Shown in pieces: positions 12,930-24,229 of a stretch of DNA of 64,000 nucleotides (position 1 is the stretch's first letter; the number at the start of each line of letters is the position of its first letter). The notes beneath the pieces were generated by a model. The model did no database searches, was not told where the DNA came from, and was given only the letters and a program-made list of their open reading frames with translations. The stretch spans positions 174,373,501-174,437,500 of the forward strand of contig JAIOJX010000004.1 of NCBI GenBank assembly GCA_022376925.1, read 5' to 3'. This DNA comes from Tragulus kanchil (lineage: Eukaryota; Chordata; Mammalia; Artiodactyla; Tragulidae). The position numbers and the translations under genes are program-made.

Positions 12930-13037
12930 ATTTGGACTTAAGACCACCCCTAAAATCAATTGGAAGCAATTTTTAACATCATTTTATGAACCTCAGTATG
13001 AAGCTAGCAATCCAATTCCCTTGATAAAGAAAAACAG
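12930..13037 (+). CDS. EFCAB6: EFCAB6 exon a, duplicate copy
   Basis: This copy has the same 108 nt, the same acceptor and donor, and the same translation as 11791-11898, displaced by 1139 bp. It sits in the second half of tandem pair 2, and I see no substitution between the two exon copies. The absence of any divergence in exon or flanking intron argues for one genomic exon represented twice, not for an EF-hand exon duplication in the animal. The true gene most likely has a single copy. Confidence 0.75.
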
Positions 13038-13175
13038 GTAGGTAAAAACCGCTAGACTATATTTTGGCTACACCTATCATAATATGTAAAACGTTAGGGA
13101 ATATTCGAATAACTTTTTCTTCATTTGTTGAATGGCAAATAAGTCTTCATTAAATAATTACCAACTGGTACATAA

Positions 13176-15098
13176 TGATGTATAGTGTATAAATTGTCTT
13201 CTATGTATTTTTCTTATTTAAAATTGCCTTAAACTCTAAGGTAGGCATAATGATTATTCCAGCTTCTAGATGAGAAAATAAGGCTGTAGGGGATCTTCAC
13301 TAGGTCACAGGCTGAGTGAGTCATGGAGGCAGAAACAGAGCCCAGGTGCCCTTGGCAGAGACGCTCGCCCTGCCCGCCTCAGTCGCTGAGCACCAGTGTG
13401 TTCTCGCAGAGCTGGCGATGGCCATGTGTCTGCTGAATGCTACCTGGGATGGAGCCCTGCGTGGTGCGCCCACCATGGACCGCGTGCCCTGAGCGCCGTT
13501 ATTTCTGCTTTCACTCCGATGCCTATTATAGCCTCAGATTTACAGTATCCCAGAAACTGGTGGGGGCCCCAAAACTTAAAAAAGACAATAATATGACACT
13601 TCAGAATTTAGACTTTCACTCTAAGAACTATTTTATGTTGATCAGCACCCTGTATTGATCACCTTACATAGATCTTAAAGAGAAAACAGCCTTTGTAACC
13701 TCGGCACGTTCATTGAAAGCACTGCCTTCTGTTGTAAAGTGAACGACCCCTCAGCGTTCCTGCCTGTCTCCCCAGGCCCACTCTCAGGGCTTAGGAATAT
13801 CTGAAGCCAGCCTGGCCCCGCCTGCAGGCCCTCGGAGCCCCCGTGCCCCCGCCCGCAGTCTGTGGGCTCCAGTCAAGCCGCTTCTGTTTCTTTATCACTT
13901 TCTTGTTCAGCAGCACCTTGTCCGGGGTTGCACGAGGGGACCTGTAAGTTTTATTTGCTTTAAAAGAGTGGTTCTTAGCTGGGGCATCTTGGCCCCCAGG
14001 AGACAGTTCACAGCCTCGTGGGACTTGCCGAGTGGCCCAGCTGGCGCACCGCATGGCACGTCCCCCGCCCCCCACAAGCCGCTCCCCACCCCCGCAACAA
14101 GGAGCCGTCCCGCCCCAACATCAGCGGTGCTGCAGCACATAGAACTGGTGCAGATGTGCCAGTTACGCCGGTGTCCGTGGTCTCAGAAAAGCCAGTCCCG
14201 AGTCACGCGAGGAGCTCAGACCCAGCGTGTCTGCCACTTTCTGTTTCTTGAAACTGGCGGCCGCGTGTTTGCATGTTCTCGCACAACTGGAGAAAGCTAG
14301 GATGGCCGCGCAGATGCAGCCCTGAACTGCCCCAGATGACCTGAGAGTCGTTCAGAGCCAGTGTGACTCCCAGTCTTTCTCCAGCGAGTGGGAAATGTCA
14401 GATGTCTAACTGACCCTGAGCAGGGAGACTGGCAAGTGTACACCATTAGAAGGTGTCTCCTTTGTGGTCAGAGTGCCCCGTGAGGTCGGCTTCGACCTCC
14501 GGAGTGGATGATCGTGGGCCTTCAAGCGCACATGCAGGCTGCCAGCCCGGATCTCAGGGGATGCAAGGGAGAGGCAAGAAGGGAGGCGGGTCTGATAACA
14601 TAGGCGGCCATGGTGGTCACGGCCGTGGTCAGCAGGGAGGGACAGCTAATGAAGAGTGACATCCTCACTGCTTCAGCACGGGAAACACCTGCCCTCGGGG
14701 ACGACGTGGGCAAACGGGCTACCACAGGCTGCCCCGCAGGGAGCTGTTGCTCTCAGCAGTGATCAGCTTGGTCTCAGTGCTGATCAGGACGTCTTTCCCG
14801 GTCTCGTTTTGAGACCAGAGACCTGGATTGGCAAGATGGCTGGCCATCACTCATCAGCAAGGGAAGGGGGCAGGGCGATGATGCTGCAAAGCTCATTGAC
14901 GCCTGTGTGGCTCCCTGATGAGGTGCCGCTGACTGAGCCACAGGTGGGCCCCCACGAGCCCGTGATGCTTTCTGGAAGAGGAGTCACCCAGAAACAAATA
15001 TGACAGTCGTTGTTAGGGTGATTTGGTTTTTTTTTTGCATTGAGAACAAAGGTCAAGAACATAACCTTATTCCTGTTTTCCTCTAAATTCTTTTGTAG
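13176..15098. other. Intron with one MIR and otherwise unrecognised sequence
   Basis: A MIR-like piece lies at about 13230-13350 ('gatgagaaaataaggctgta', 'caggctgagtgag', 'cagagcccaggtg'). The rest, including GC-rich 13800-14300, shows no exon in phase with EFCAB6 and no recognisable repeat. Confidence 0.6.
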
Positions 15099-15204
15099 CA
15101 TCAACTCTAGAAATCAGTCTCGCAAGGAGAACATTATCACCAAGTTATTTAGACAGAAAGATCACTGTATGTCGTTGAAGAAAGCACTGCTGACCATGAG
15201 CTCT
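15099..15204 (+). CDS. EFCAB6: EFCAB6 exon b
   Basis: This 106-nt exon has a TTCTTTTGTAG acceptor and a TCT|GTAAGA donor. Its first base closes the serine codon left open by exon a, then 35 codons follow, including SRKENIITKLFRQKD and ending ALLTMSS, with exit in phase 0. The last residues and the first of exon c (KPDGQVTGEEL) together form one EF-hand calcium loop: SSKPDGQVTGEE has Asp, Gly and Val at loop positions 5, 6 and 8 and Glu at position 12. The loop therefore spans the splice junction, which is good evidence that exons b and c are adjacent. The 3' part of this exon recurs at 16234. Confidence 0.85.
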
Positions 15205-15342
15205 GTAAGATTTTGACACTCTTCTCTGGTGAAAAACTCAGTGTTTCAAAGGAGGCTGACCCTCACAACAGGACCAATAAGCACTGCATATTCATGTATC
15301 GATACACTCAACAGATATGTTTTGAGCTCCAGTGTCTCCTGT

Positions 15343-15540
15343 GGGCTTCTCTGGTGGCTCCGTGGTAAAGAATCCACCTGCATTTCGGGAGACACCGGTT
15401 TGCTCCCCGGATGGCGATGGTCCCTTGGAGAAGGCAATGGCCACCCACTCCAGTAGTCTCGCCTGGGAAATCCACGGACAGAGGATCCAGTTCATGGGGT
15501 CGCAAGAGCTGGACACGACTGAGCGACTAAACCACCGCCA
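15343..15540 (+). mobile_element. Bov-tA SINE (duplicate at 16433-16630)
   Basis: Begins GGGCTTCTCTGGTGGCTCCG and ends 'cgcaagagctggacacgact' then 'gagcgactaaacc'. The duplicate is part of tandem pair 3, not a second insertion. Confidence 0.92.
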
Positions 15541-16233
15541 CCCCTGTCTGCTGGGACTTACGCTGAGTGCTCAGGGGCACAAAGCATGGCTTCAAGGGCT
15601 GTGTCTGGCTGGGAAGGAAGGCGCCACGAAGCTGGCTGCAGTGTGGTGGGAGCCGTGCCGGGGTGACCGGAGTGTGGGAGGGCTGCCGAGCAGGGAGCGC
15701 CCCGCCGCCAGAGCTGTGTGAAGGCTAGTCCTGCCTGCTGAGCTTCCCTCCCACCCCGCCCCAGGACTGCTGGCTTCGTGCAGCTTGCAGCCCTCCACAG
15801 GAACACTTCCGTAATTCTAAACTAGCCTATTTAATTGCTTAATTGTCCTGCAAAGGGAGGCGTGCTCATGGCTTCGCTCCTGTCCTGTTTATTTTAACAT
15901 TCTTTTCCCATTTATTTTAGAAAGCAGTGTTTGGATGCTTTTGGTTCAGAACGATATTTCACAAGTTTGCTATTTTCTGAGCACATCCAATTACTGCATC
16001 TCTAGAAAGTAACCTGGTGCAGTAAACAGCTTTGCCTCAGACTCGAACACAGGCGTGTACAGAAGAGGGGCCTCAGCGTCCACCCTGCCCAGGCCTCGGC
16101 CCAGGGGCAGTCTGCTTGGTGGGCTGGGCCTGGGGGAGGCTCCTGGGCCCGGAGGAGGGCTTGGGGGTTCGGGGTGCTCCCGCCCTGGAGGGTGCAGTTC
16201 ATGCCTCTGTCTGTCGAGGCGCCGCCGCACCGT

Positions 16234-16294
16234 GTTATTTAGACAGAAAGATCACTGTATGTCGTTGAAGAAAGCACTGCTGACCATGAGCTCT
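16234..16294 (+). pseudogene. EFCAB6: EFCAB6 exon b, 5'-truncated duplicate
   Basis: Only the last 61 nt of exon b are present, from the codons of the LFRQKD run to the TCT|GTAAGA donor. The first 45 nt and the acceptor are missing, replaced by a GC-rich sequence that is the end of the first half of tandem pair 3. As it stands it cannot be spliced as an exon. It is best explained as the start of a contig that overlaps the previous one, the overlap beginning inside the exon. Confidence 0.8.
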
Positions 16295-17325
16295 GTAAGA
16301 TTTTGACACTCTTCTCTGGTGAAAAACTCAGTGTTTCAAAGGAGGCTGACCCTCACAACAGGACCAATAAGCACTGCATATTCATGTATCGATACACTCA
16401 ACAGATATGTTTTGAGCTCCAGTGTCTCCTGTGGGCTTCTCTGGTGGCTCCGTGGTAAAGAATCCACCTGCATTTCGGGAGACACCGGTTTGCTCCCCGG
16501 ATGGCGATGGTCCCTTGGAGAAGGCAATGGCCACCCACTCCAGTAGTCTCGCCTGGGAAATCCACGGACAGAGGATCCAGTTCATGGGGTCGCAAGAGCT
16601 GGACACGACTGAGCGACTAAACCACCGCCACCCCTGTCTGCTGGGACTTACGCTGAGTGCTCAGGGGCACAAAGCATGGCTTCAAGGGCTGTGTCTGGCT
16701 GGGAAGGAAGGCGCCACGAAGCTGGCTGCAGTGTGGTGGGAGCCGTGCCGGGGTGACCGGAGTGTGGGAGGGCTGCCGAGCAGGGAGCGCCCCGCCGCCA
16801 GAGCTGTGTGAAGGCTAGTCCTGCCTGCTGAGCTTCCCTCCCACCCCGCCCCAGGACTGCTGGCTTCGTGCAGCTTGCAGCCCTCCACAGGAACACTTCC
16901 GTAATTCTAAACTAGCCTATTTAATTGCTTAATTGTCCTGCAAAGGGAGGCGTGCTCATGGCTTCGCTCCTGTCCTGTTTATTTTAACATTCTTTTCCCA
17001 TTTATTTTAGAAAGCAGTGTTTGGATGCTTTTGGTTCAGAACGATATTTCACAAGTTTGCTATTTTCTGAGCACATCCAATTACTGCATCTCTAGAAAGT
17101 AACCTGGTGCAGTAAACAGCTTTGCCTCAGACTCGAACACAGGCGTGTACAGAAGAGGGGCCTCAGCGTCCACCCTGCCCAGGCCTCGGCCCAGGGGCAG
17201 TCTGCTTGGTGGGCTGGGCCTGGGGGAGGCTCCTGGGCCCGGAGGAGGGCTTGGGGGTTCGGGGTGCTCCCGCCCTGGAGGGTGCAGTTCATGCCTCTGT
17301 CTGTCGAGAGCGCCGCCGCACCGTG

Positions 17326-18055
17326 TGGATTCCAGAGTCTGGGTTCAGTGTCCCCGTCGGAGACACTGGCTGGTGCACCAGCCACAGCTCATCCTCACGC
17401 CTCCATGGCCTGTCCTCTCGGGACGGCCGGGAACAGGGGCCAGGCCCTGCCTTCAGGGACTCTGTCGTGCCCACTTCTTCAGCCTCGCGACACCTCTGTG
17501 GGGTAGACACTGGTGTTACCTTCCATGCCATCCTTTCCTTTCATCCTCATTTGCTTAGGAAAGGAGCCTGGGAGTGAGTGCCCGGCCTGCGGCTCCTCAC
17601 TCGTGAGTGGAAAGGCCGAGAGGGGCACCAGCTCTCCCCCGAGCTGGCGCACTTCCGCCCCGTACTGAGCCGCCTGTGAGTGTGCCCGCCGGGCCACCTC
17701 TGGAAGACAAACGAAGGCTCCTGTGTGTTTGCCTGCCTCAGCCTTTATTAGTATATTGAAGATGTAATTTAATTAAGAATAGTGAAATCATCCCCGCTAA
17801 TGGAGGGCTGTAATAATGCTTGCAGAGCCAAATCCTAGTGACGTAACAAGCACTGACGTACCAGTGGCCAGGTAGACTCATGGACACACACAGGAGAAGG
17901 TGAGGAGTTGAGGGCCTGCCCCACACTGGCCCAGCCTTGGGTGCTTAGACGGAACCCACGGATGAATAAGGCAAAGTCCCCGCCGCCAGTGAGCTTGCCC
18001 TGCCAATGGAGAATCGCAGGAGAGCCGCGGCCATCCCGTACCTGAGAGCCAGAAA
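17326..18055. other. Intron, possible MIR piece only
   Basis: A weak MIR-like stretch lies at about 17490-17610 ('ctctgtggggtagacactgg'). Nothing else is recognised. Two AT-rich segments flank 17750-17830. Confidence 0.4.
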
Positions 18056-18214
18056 GGTGGGGTTTTGGATTGAGACCCCCACCCCAAGCCCACTGACCAT
18101 TTGCCTGGGTTTTGGCCACATTCTGGGACCTGGAGGGAGAAGCAGAGCAGAGGGACGGAGCCAGCGGTCAGCACGTGACAGCATCCTGCCTGGCCACAGC
18201 AGTGAACAGTGTGA

Positions 18215-18775
18215 AACTGAACTTCAGAAAACAGTTCCATTTGCAGCAGCATAAAATGAATAAAATACCCAGGAATAAATTTAACAAAAGAATGGCAGGC
18301 TTGTGATCTGAAAATTATAAAACACGATTAAAAGGAAGAGAAGATGTAAATAACTAAAAAGACATTTAATGTTCATGGGTTAGAGTACTCAGTGATATTA
18401 AGGCAGCAGTTCTCTCCAGATTGATCTGTAGATTCAATACAAACCCCATCAGAATCCCAGCTGGCTTTTTTGATTTTTACAGAAATTGTAAACCTGATCT
18501 TAAAATTCATTTGGAAATGCAAAGGTTGCAGAATAGCCAAAACAACTTTGGAAAAGAAGAGTGACGTTAGAATATTTAAACTTCTAGGTCTTGAATTACA
18601 GGAGGGAGCTACAGTAATAAAGGCGTGTGGTAGCGGTGTGGGAGAGACACTGACCGATGGAACATACTGAGGGTCTGGGGATAAACCCTTGCATTTATGG
18701 TCAGTTATTTTTCAACCAGTTCAGTGGGTGAAAGAATAATCTCTTCAACAAATGGTGCGGAGACAGTTGGGTGTG
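18215..18775 (+). mobile_element. L1 ORF2-region fragment (duplicate at 19315-19878)
   Basis: Follows the L1 ORF2 3' part closely: 'cagaatcccagctggctttt', 'ttcatttggaaatgcaaagg', 'gaatagccaaaacaactttg', 'agaataatctcttcaacaaa' and 'atggtgcggagacagttggg'. It carries stops and frameshifts. It is broken by a BovB piece and continues at 20320. Confidence 0.85.
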
Positions 18776-19125
18776 CCAACAGAGATCGTCTGATCAAAGC
18801 CATGGCTTTTCCAGTGGTCATGTACAGATTGTGAGCATTGGACCACAAAGGCTGAGCACCAAAGAATTGATGCCTTCAAATTGTGGAGCTGGAGAAGACT
18901 CCTGAGAGTTCCTTGGACAGCAAGGAGATCAAAGCAGTCAGTCCTAAAGGAAATCGACTTGTTTGAATATTCATTAGAAGGACTGATGCTGAAACTCCAA
19001 CACTTTGACCACCTGATGCCAAGAGCTAACTCATTGGAAAAGACCCAGATGCTGGGAAAGATTGAAGGCAAAAGGAGAAGGGAGCGACAGAGGATGGGAT
19101 GGTTGAATGTCATCACCGAAGTGAA
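18776..19125 (+). mobile_element. BovB (RTE) LINE 3' fragment (fuller copy 19879-20318)
   Basis: Contains the BovB 3' coding remnant 'atggcttttccagtggtcat', 'gctggagaagactcctgaga', 'ctcattggaaaagacccaga' and 'gatgctgggaaagattgaag'. In the second copy it runs on to 'ctctgggagatggtgagggc' and the end near 20318. It sits inside an L1, so it is a nested insertion. The first copy stops at the assembly junction near 19120. Confidence 0.88.
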
Positions 19126-20318
19126 CATAGGAGAGATGGAGATTCGAAGTCCTTGGTGGGGTTTTGGATTGAGACCCCCACCCCAAGCCCACTGACCATT
19201 TGCCTGGGTTTTGGCCACATTCTGGGACCTGGAGGGAGAAGCAGAGCAGAGGGACGGAGCCAGCGGTCAGCACGTGACAGCATCCTGCCTGGCCACAGCA
19301 GTGAACAGTGTGAAACTGAACTTCAGAAAACAGTTCCATTTGCAGCAGCATAAAATGAATAAAATACCCAGGAATAAATTTAACAAAAGAATGGCAGGCT
19401 TGTGATCTGAAAATTATAAAACACGATTAAAAGGAAGAGAAGATGTAAATAACTAAAAAGACATTTAATGTTCATGGGTTAGAGTACTCAGTGATATTAA
19501 GGCAGCAGTTCTCTCCAGATTGATCTGTAGATTCAATACAAACCCCATCAGAATCCCAGCTGGCTTTTTTTTTTTTTTTTTACAGAAATTGTAAACCTGA
19601 TCTTAAAATTCATTTGGAAATGCAAAGGTTGCAGAATAGCCAAAACAACTTTGGAAAAGAAGAGTGACGTTAGAATATTTAAACTTCTAGGTCTTGAATT
19701 ACAGGAGGGAGCTACAGTAATAAAGGCGTGTGGTAGCGGTGTGGGAGAGACACTGACCGATGGAACATACTGAGGGTCTGGGGATAAACCCTTGCATTTA
19801 TGGTCAGTTATTTTTCAACCAGTTCAGTGGGTGAAAGAATAATCTCTTCAACAAATGGTGCGGAGACAGTTGGGTGTGCCAACAGAGATCGTCTGATCAA
19901 AGCCATGGCTTTTCCAGTGGTCATGTACAGATTGTGAGCATTGGACCACAAAGGCTGAGCACCAAAGAATTGATGCCTTCAAATTGTGGAGCTGGAGAAG
20001 ACTCCTGAGAGTTCCTTGGACAGCAAGGAGATCAAAGCAGTCAGTCCTAAAGGAAATCGACTTGTTTGAATATTCATTAGAAGGACTGATGCTGAAACTC
20101 CAACACTTTGACCACCTGATGCCAAGAGCTAACTCATTGGAAAAGACCCAGATGCTGGGAAAGATTGAAGGCAAAAGGAGAAGGGAGCGACAGAGGATGG
20201 GATGGTTGAATGTCATCACCGACTCAGTGAACATGAGTTTGAGCAGACTCTGGGAGATGGTGAGGGCCAGGGGAGTGTGCTGTAGTCCTTGGGGTTGCAG
20301 CGGGTCAGACAAGGCTTA

Positions 20319-21120
20319 TCAACTGACCAATGTGAAAAGATGAAGTTACATCATATACAAAAATTTACTAATGGACCATAGATCTAAATACAAGAGCTAA
20401 ACCAGTAGAAGTCTTAGAAGAAGACGTATGTGTGAATCTTTGTGACCTTGTATTAGGCAAAGACTTTTTTAGATGTGATTTTGAAAGCATGATCCATAAA
20501 AGAACAAGATCTATACATTGGACTAATTTAGAATTAAAAACGTTTGTGGGCTTCCCTGGCGGTCCAGAGGGTAAAGAGTGCAGCTTGCAGTGCCAGGGGC
20601 CCCAGTTCAATCCCTGGCCCAGGAAGATTCCACAAACCGCGAGTGGCTGGACCAGTGCGTCCAGTTAGGAGCCAGCGCTCTGGAGCGCTTGCACCCAGAG
20701 CCAGTGCTCTGCAACGAGAGAGGCCGCTGCAATGGGAGGCCCACACAGGCCAAAGAGTAAAGATGGATGAAAATAAATGGGTGAAGAACCAATAAAAGAG
20801 GCCAAAATTAAAACAAAAATTAGAGGAAACAAAAAGAAACAAAGTACTGATCCATGCCACATCATGGATGAACCACAAACCCAGTGTACCTGGTGAAAGA
20901 AGGGGCATGCAGACACATAGGTGGTATGATTCCATCTACATGCAGTATCCAGAGAAAGGCAAATAGAGAGACAGAAACTAGAGGTCGCCTTAGGAAAGGG
21001 ATGGCGTGGACAGTGACCGCAGATGGGCACAAGGCTTCTTTGGGAGTGATGAGAATATTCTGGAATTAGAGAGTGATGATGGTGGATTGTTGAAAATCAT
21101 AAATACTAGTTGTCAACGAC
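20319..21120 (+). mobile_element. L1 3' part, split by a SINE (duplicate 21400-22200)
   Basis: The L1 resumes after the BovB piece ('catcatatacaaaaatttac', 'aagagctaaaccagtagaag') up to 'gaattaaaaacgtttg'. It is cut by the SINE at 20548 and continues into the 3' UTR ('atcatggatgaaccacaaac', 'gagaatattctggaattaga'). Confidence 0.82.
20548..20812 (+). mobile_element. CHR-like tRNA-derived SINE in L1 (duplicate 21629-21893)
   Basis: Begins GGGCTTCCCTGGCGGTCCAG, with body 'tggagcgcttgcacccagag' and 'ggaggcccacacaggccaaa', and tail 'gaaccaataaaagaggcc'. More diverged than the copies at 24907 and 54932. Confidence 0.85.
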
Positions 21121-22837
21121 TCCTACCTGGGACACTAATCACTCCCAAACCAAAAAGTGCCCTGCACATATCCTCTAAGGTACTTAATTTTTCTCAAGAC
21201 AACCTTCTATCCTTTCCAGATCTTGGACCCCAAAGTCGTAGCTGACGCTCATACACTGCTCTGCCACTGAATAAGCCTTTGATGGGATGGGAATGTCATC
21301 ACCGACTCAGTGAACATGAGTTTGAGCAGACTCTGGGAGATGGTGAGGGCCAGGAGTGTGCTGTAGTCCTTGGGGTTGCAGCGGGTCAGACAAGGCTTAT
21401 CAACTGACCAATGTGAAAAGATGAAGTTACATCATATACAAAAATTTACTAATGGACCATAGATCTAAATACAAGAGCTAAACCAGTAGAAGTCTTAGAA
21501 GAAGACGTATGTGTGAATCTTTGTGACCTTGTATTAGGCAAAGACTTTTTTAGATGTGATTTTGAAAGCATGATCCATAAAAGAACAAGATCTATACATT
21601 GGACTAATTTAGAATTAAAAACGTTTGTGGGCTTCCCTGGCGGTCCAGAGGGTAAAGAGTGCAGCTTGCAGTGCCAGGGGCCCCAGTTCAATCCCTGGCC
21701 CAGGAAGATTCCACAAACCGCGAGTGGCTGGACCAGTGCGTCCAGTTAGGAGCCAGCGCTCTGGAGCGCTTGCACCCAGAGCCAGTGCTCTGCAACGAGA
21801 GAGGCCGCTGCAATGGGAGGCCCACACAGGCCAAAGAGTAAAGATGGATGAAAATAAATGGGTGAAGAACCAATAAAAGAGGCCAAAATTAAAACAAAAA
21901 TTAGAGGAAACAAAAAGAAACAAAGTACTGATCCATGCCACATCATGGATGAACCACAAACCCAGTGTACCTGGTGAAAGAAGGGGCATGCAGACACATA
22001 GGTGGTATGATTCCATCTACATGCAGTATCCAGAGAAAGGCAAATAGAGAGACAGAAACTAGAGGTCGCCTTAGGAAAGGGATGGCGTGGACAGTGACCG
22101 CAGATGGGCACAAGGCTTCTTTGGGAGTGATGAGAATATTCTGGAATTAGAGAGTGATGATGGTGGATTGTTGAAAATCATAAATACTAGTTGTCAATGA
22201 CTCCTACCTGGGACACTAATCACTCCCAAACCAAAAAGTGCCCTGCACATATCCTCTAAGGTACTTAATTTTTCTTCAAGACAACCTTCTATCCTTTCCA
22301 GATCTTGGACCCCAAAGTCGTAGCTGACGTTCATACACTGCTCTGCCACTGAATAAGCCTTTGGTCACGTTAATATCCACAATATCTCTTTATGAAGAGA
22401 TGGGGTTCTTTATTTCCCCTGCCTTTCCAGTAAATAGTTTCTCTCGGTTTTGATATTCAATTTACTTATTGGTAATTTTTTATTCTGGGGTGGAAACCTC
22501 CTTACTGTAGGCGGCTCACAGCCTGTTCTCTTTGTGCTGCACGGCTGGAATGCTTCTCTCTCGGTGACTGTCCATTCATGTAATTGATGAGGTTGCTGGT
22601 AGTGAAAACAGGCATAGTTATTACTCTTGGTAAACCGGCAAGGCGTAAGTGCATTTCCAAGAAGGCCTGTGCCCGTGTGGCGGAGCCACCGGGCCCTCGG
22701 GTCGGTGGGGCAGGAAGAGCCTGTCACTCAGCCTGTCCTGGGGAGGGGTTGCCTCTTTCTCGCCACGTCCTACGGTGAACATCGTAACAGCGGTGCTGAC
22801 GAAGCTCTAGATGCCCTGCCCCGACCGCGCTTCTCTT

Positions 22838-22948
22838 GGATTCAGTTCAGTCGCTCAGTCGTGTCTGGCTCTTTGCAGCCTCGTGGACGGTGGCTCGCCA
22901 GGCTTCCCTGTCCTTCACCATCTCCCGGAGCTTGCTAGAACTCAGTCC
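22838..22948 (-). mobile_element. BovB 3'-end fragment (duplicate 23955-24065)
   Basis: Reverse copy of the BovB end: 'ttcagttcagtcgctcagtc', 'gtgtctggctctttgcagcc' and 'ccttcaccatctcccggagc'. Present in both halves of pair 6. Confidence 0.88.
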
Positions 22949-23112
22949 ACTGACTACTGTAGGTTATACGGTGATCATCAGTTGAGGTATTCTTAGTTCA
23001 GATCATAGTTCAATTTGGCCCAGAGTCATGCTTTATTAAGTGTTGCTCAGTACATTGTAATGATTTTTCTTCTTTCTTTTTAAAAATTTCCCCTATGTAT
23101 GTTCATGCTCAG

Positions 23113-23280
23113 AAACCTGACGGACAGGTAACTGGGGAAGAGTTGCAACGTATTCTGAATTGCATGGTTGTAAAAATAAGTGATTCGGACTTCAAAGAGC
23201 TCATGCGAACACTTGACCCTCAGTGCACGGGCCGCGTTGATGTGCGCAAGTTTATTGATCTAACTGAAGAGAACCCTAAG
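23113..23280 (+). CDS. EFCAB6: EFCAB6 exon c (first copy)
   Basis: This 168-nt exon of 56 codons is in phase 0-0. The acceptor ends GTTCATGCTCAG and the donor is AAG|GTGAGC. It starts KPDGQVTGEELQRIL, which is the loop and exiting helix of one EF-hand. A second EF-hand follows, with helix ISDSDFKELMRTL and loop DPQCTGRVDVRK. The second loop keeps Asp1, Gly6 and Val8 but has Lys instead of Glu at position 12, so calcium binding there is doubtful. It ends DLTEENPK. Paired EF-hands with a degenerate partner are usual in EFCAB6. The open frame runs through the upstream intron to 23095, which is incidental. A duplicate lies at 24230-24397. Confidence 0.9.
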
Positions 23281-24229
23281 GTGAGCTGGTGCCCCTAACG
23301 TCACTTTTCCTTTTCTGGTTATGGCAGGAAACTTCAGTGTTCTTAGTGAAGTACGGTTTAAATGAATGAATGATGTTTTTACCTGAGTTTCTCCAAGACA
23401 ACCTTCTATCCTTTCCAGATCTTGGACCCCAAAGTCGTAGCTGACGTTCATACACTGCTCTGCCACTGAATAAGCCTTTGGTCACGTTAATATCCACAGT
23501 ATCTCTTTATGAAGAGATGGGGCTCTTTATTTCCCCTGCCTTTCCAGTAAATAGTTTCTCTCAATTTTGATATTCAATTTACTTATTGGTAATTTTTTAT
23601 TCTGGGGCGGAAACCTCCTTACCGTAGGCGGCTCACAGCCTGTTCTCTTTGTGCTGCACGGCTGGAATGCTTCTCCCTCGGTGACTGTCCATTCATGTAA
23701 TTGATGAGGTTGCTGGTAGTGAAAACAGGCATAGTTATTACTCTTGGTAAACCGGCAAGGCGTAAGTGCATTTCCAAGAAGGCCTGTGCCCGTGTGGTGG
23801 AGCCACCGGGCCCTCGGGTCGGTGGGGCAGGAAGAGCCTGTCACTCAGCCTGTCCTGGGGAGGGGTTGCCTCTTTCTCGCCACGTCCTACGGTGAACATC
23901 GTAACAGCGGTGCTGACGAAGCTCTAGATGCCCTGCCCCGACCGCGCTTCTCTTGGATTCAGTTCAGTCGCTCAGTCGTGTCTGGCTCTTTGCAGCCTCG
24001 TGGACTGTGGCTCGCCAGGCTTCCCTGTCCTTCACCATCTCCCGGAGCTTGCTAGAACTCAGTCCACTGACTACTGTAGGTTATACGGTGATCATCAGTT
24101 GAGGTATTCTTAGTTCAGATCAGAGTTCGATTTGGCCCAGAGTCATGCTTTATTAAGTGTTGCTCAGTACATTGTAATGATTTTTCTTCTTTCTTTTTAA
24201 AAATTTCCCCTATGTATGTTCATGCTCAG

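Larger units (their letters stand above)
10914..13176. repeat. Tandem pair 2 (10914-12036 / 12053-13176), carries exon a
   Basis: Offset is 1139-1140. A junction filler of about 16 bases including a T-run lies between the halves. One G of a short run is lost near the 5' end of the second half (about 12119). Both halves contain the complete 108-nt EFCAB6 exon a. Confidence 0.95.
15144..17325. repeat. Tandem pair 3 (15144-16232 / 16234-17325), begins inside exon b
   Basis: Offset is 1090. The repeat begins in the middle of EFCAB6 exon b and includes a whole Bov-tA SINE. The only clear difference I see is near the junction end of the first half (CGAGGCGCC against CGAGAGCGCC). Confidence 0.96.
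18056..20221. repeat. Tandem pair 4 (18056-~19133 / 19155-20221)
   Basis: Offset is 1099, rising to 1103 after a T-run that is interrupted in the first copy (18464) and long and pure in the second (19564). It carries L1 and BovB pieces. The first half ends in a BovB stretch that becomes garbled at 19119-19140. Confidence 0.94.
20196..22363. repeat. Tandem pair 5 (20196-21282 / 21283-22363)
   Basis: Offset is 1081-1083. The second half has losses close to its start (GGATGGGAATG against GGATGGTTGAATG; GGCCAGGAGTG against GGCCAGGGGAGTG). The first half has a lost T and single-base changes close to its end (TTTTTCTCAAG against TTTTTCTTCAAG). It contains L1 pieces and a CHR-like SINE. Confidence 0.95.

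Noticed and set aside
15905..16010. Possible extra exon after the acceptor-like TTTATTTTAG at 15920
   Set aside because: No donor follows in a useful frame and no EFCAB6-like residues are encoded; exon b already joins exon c in phase.
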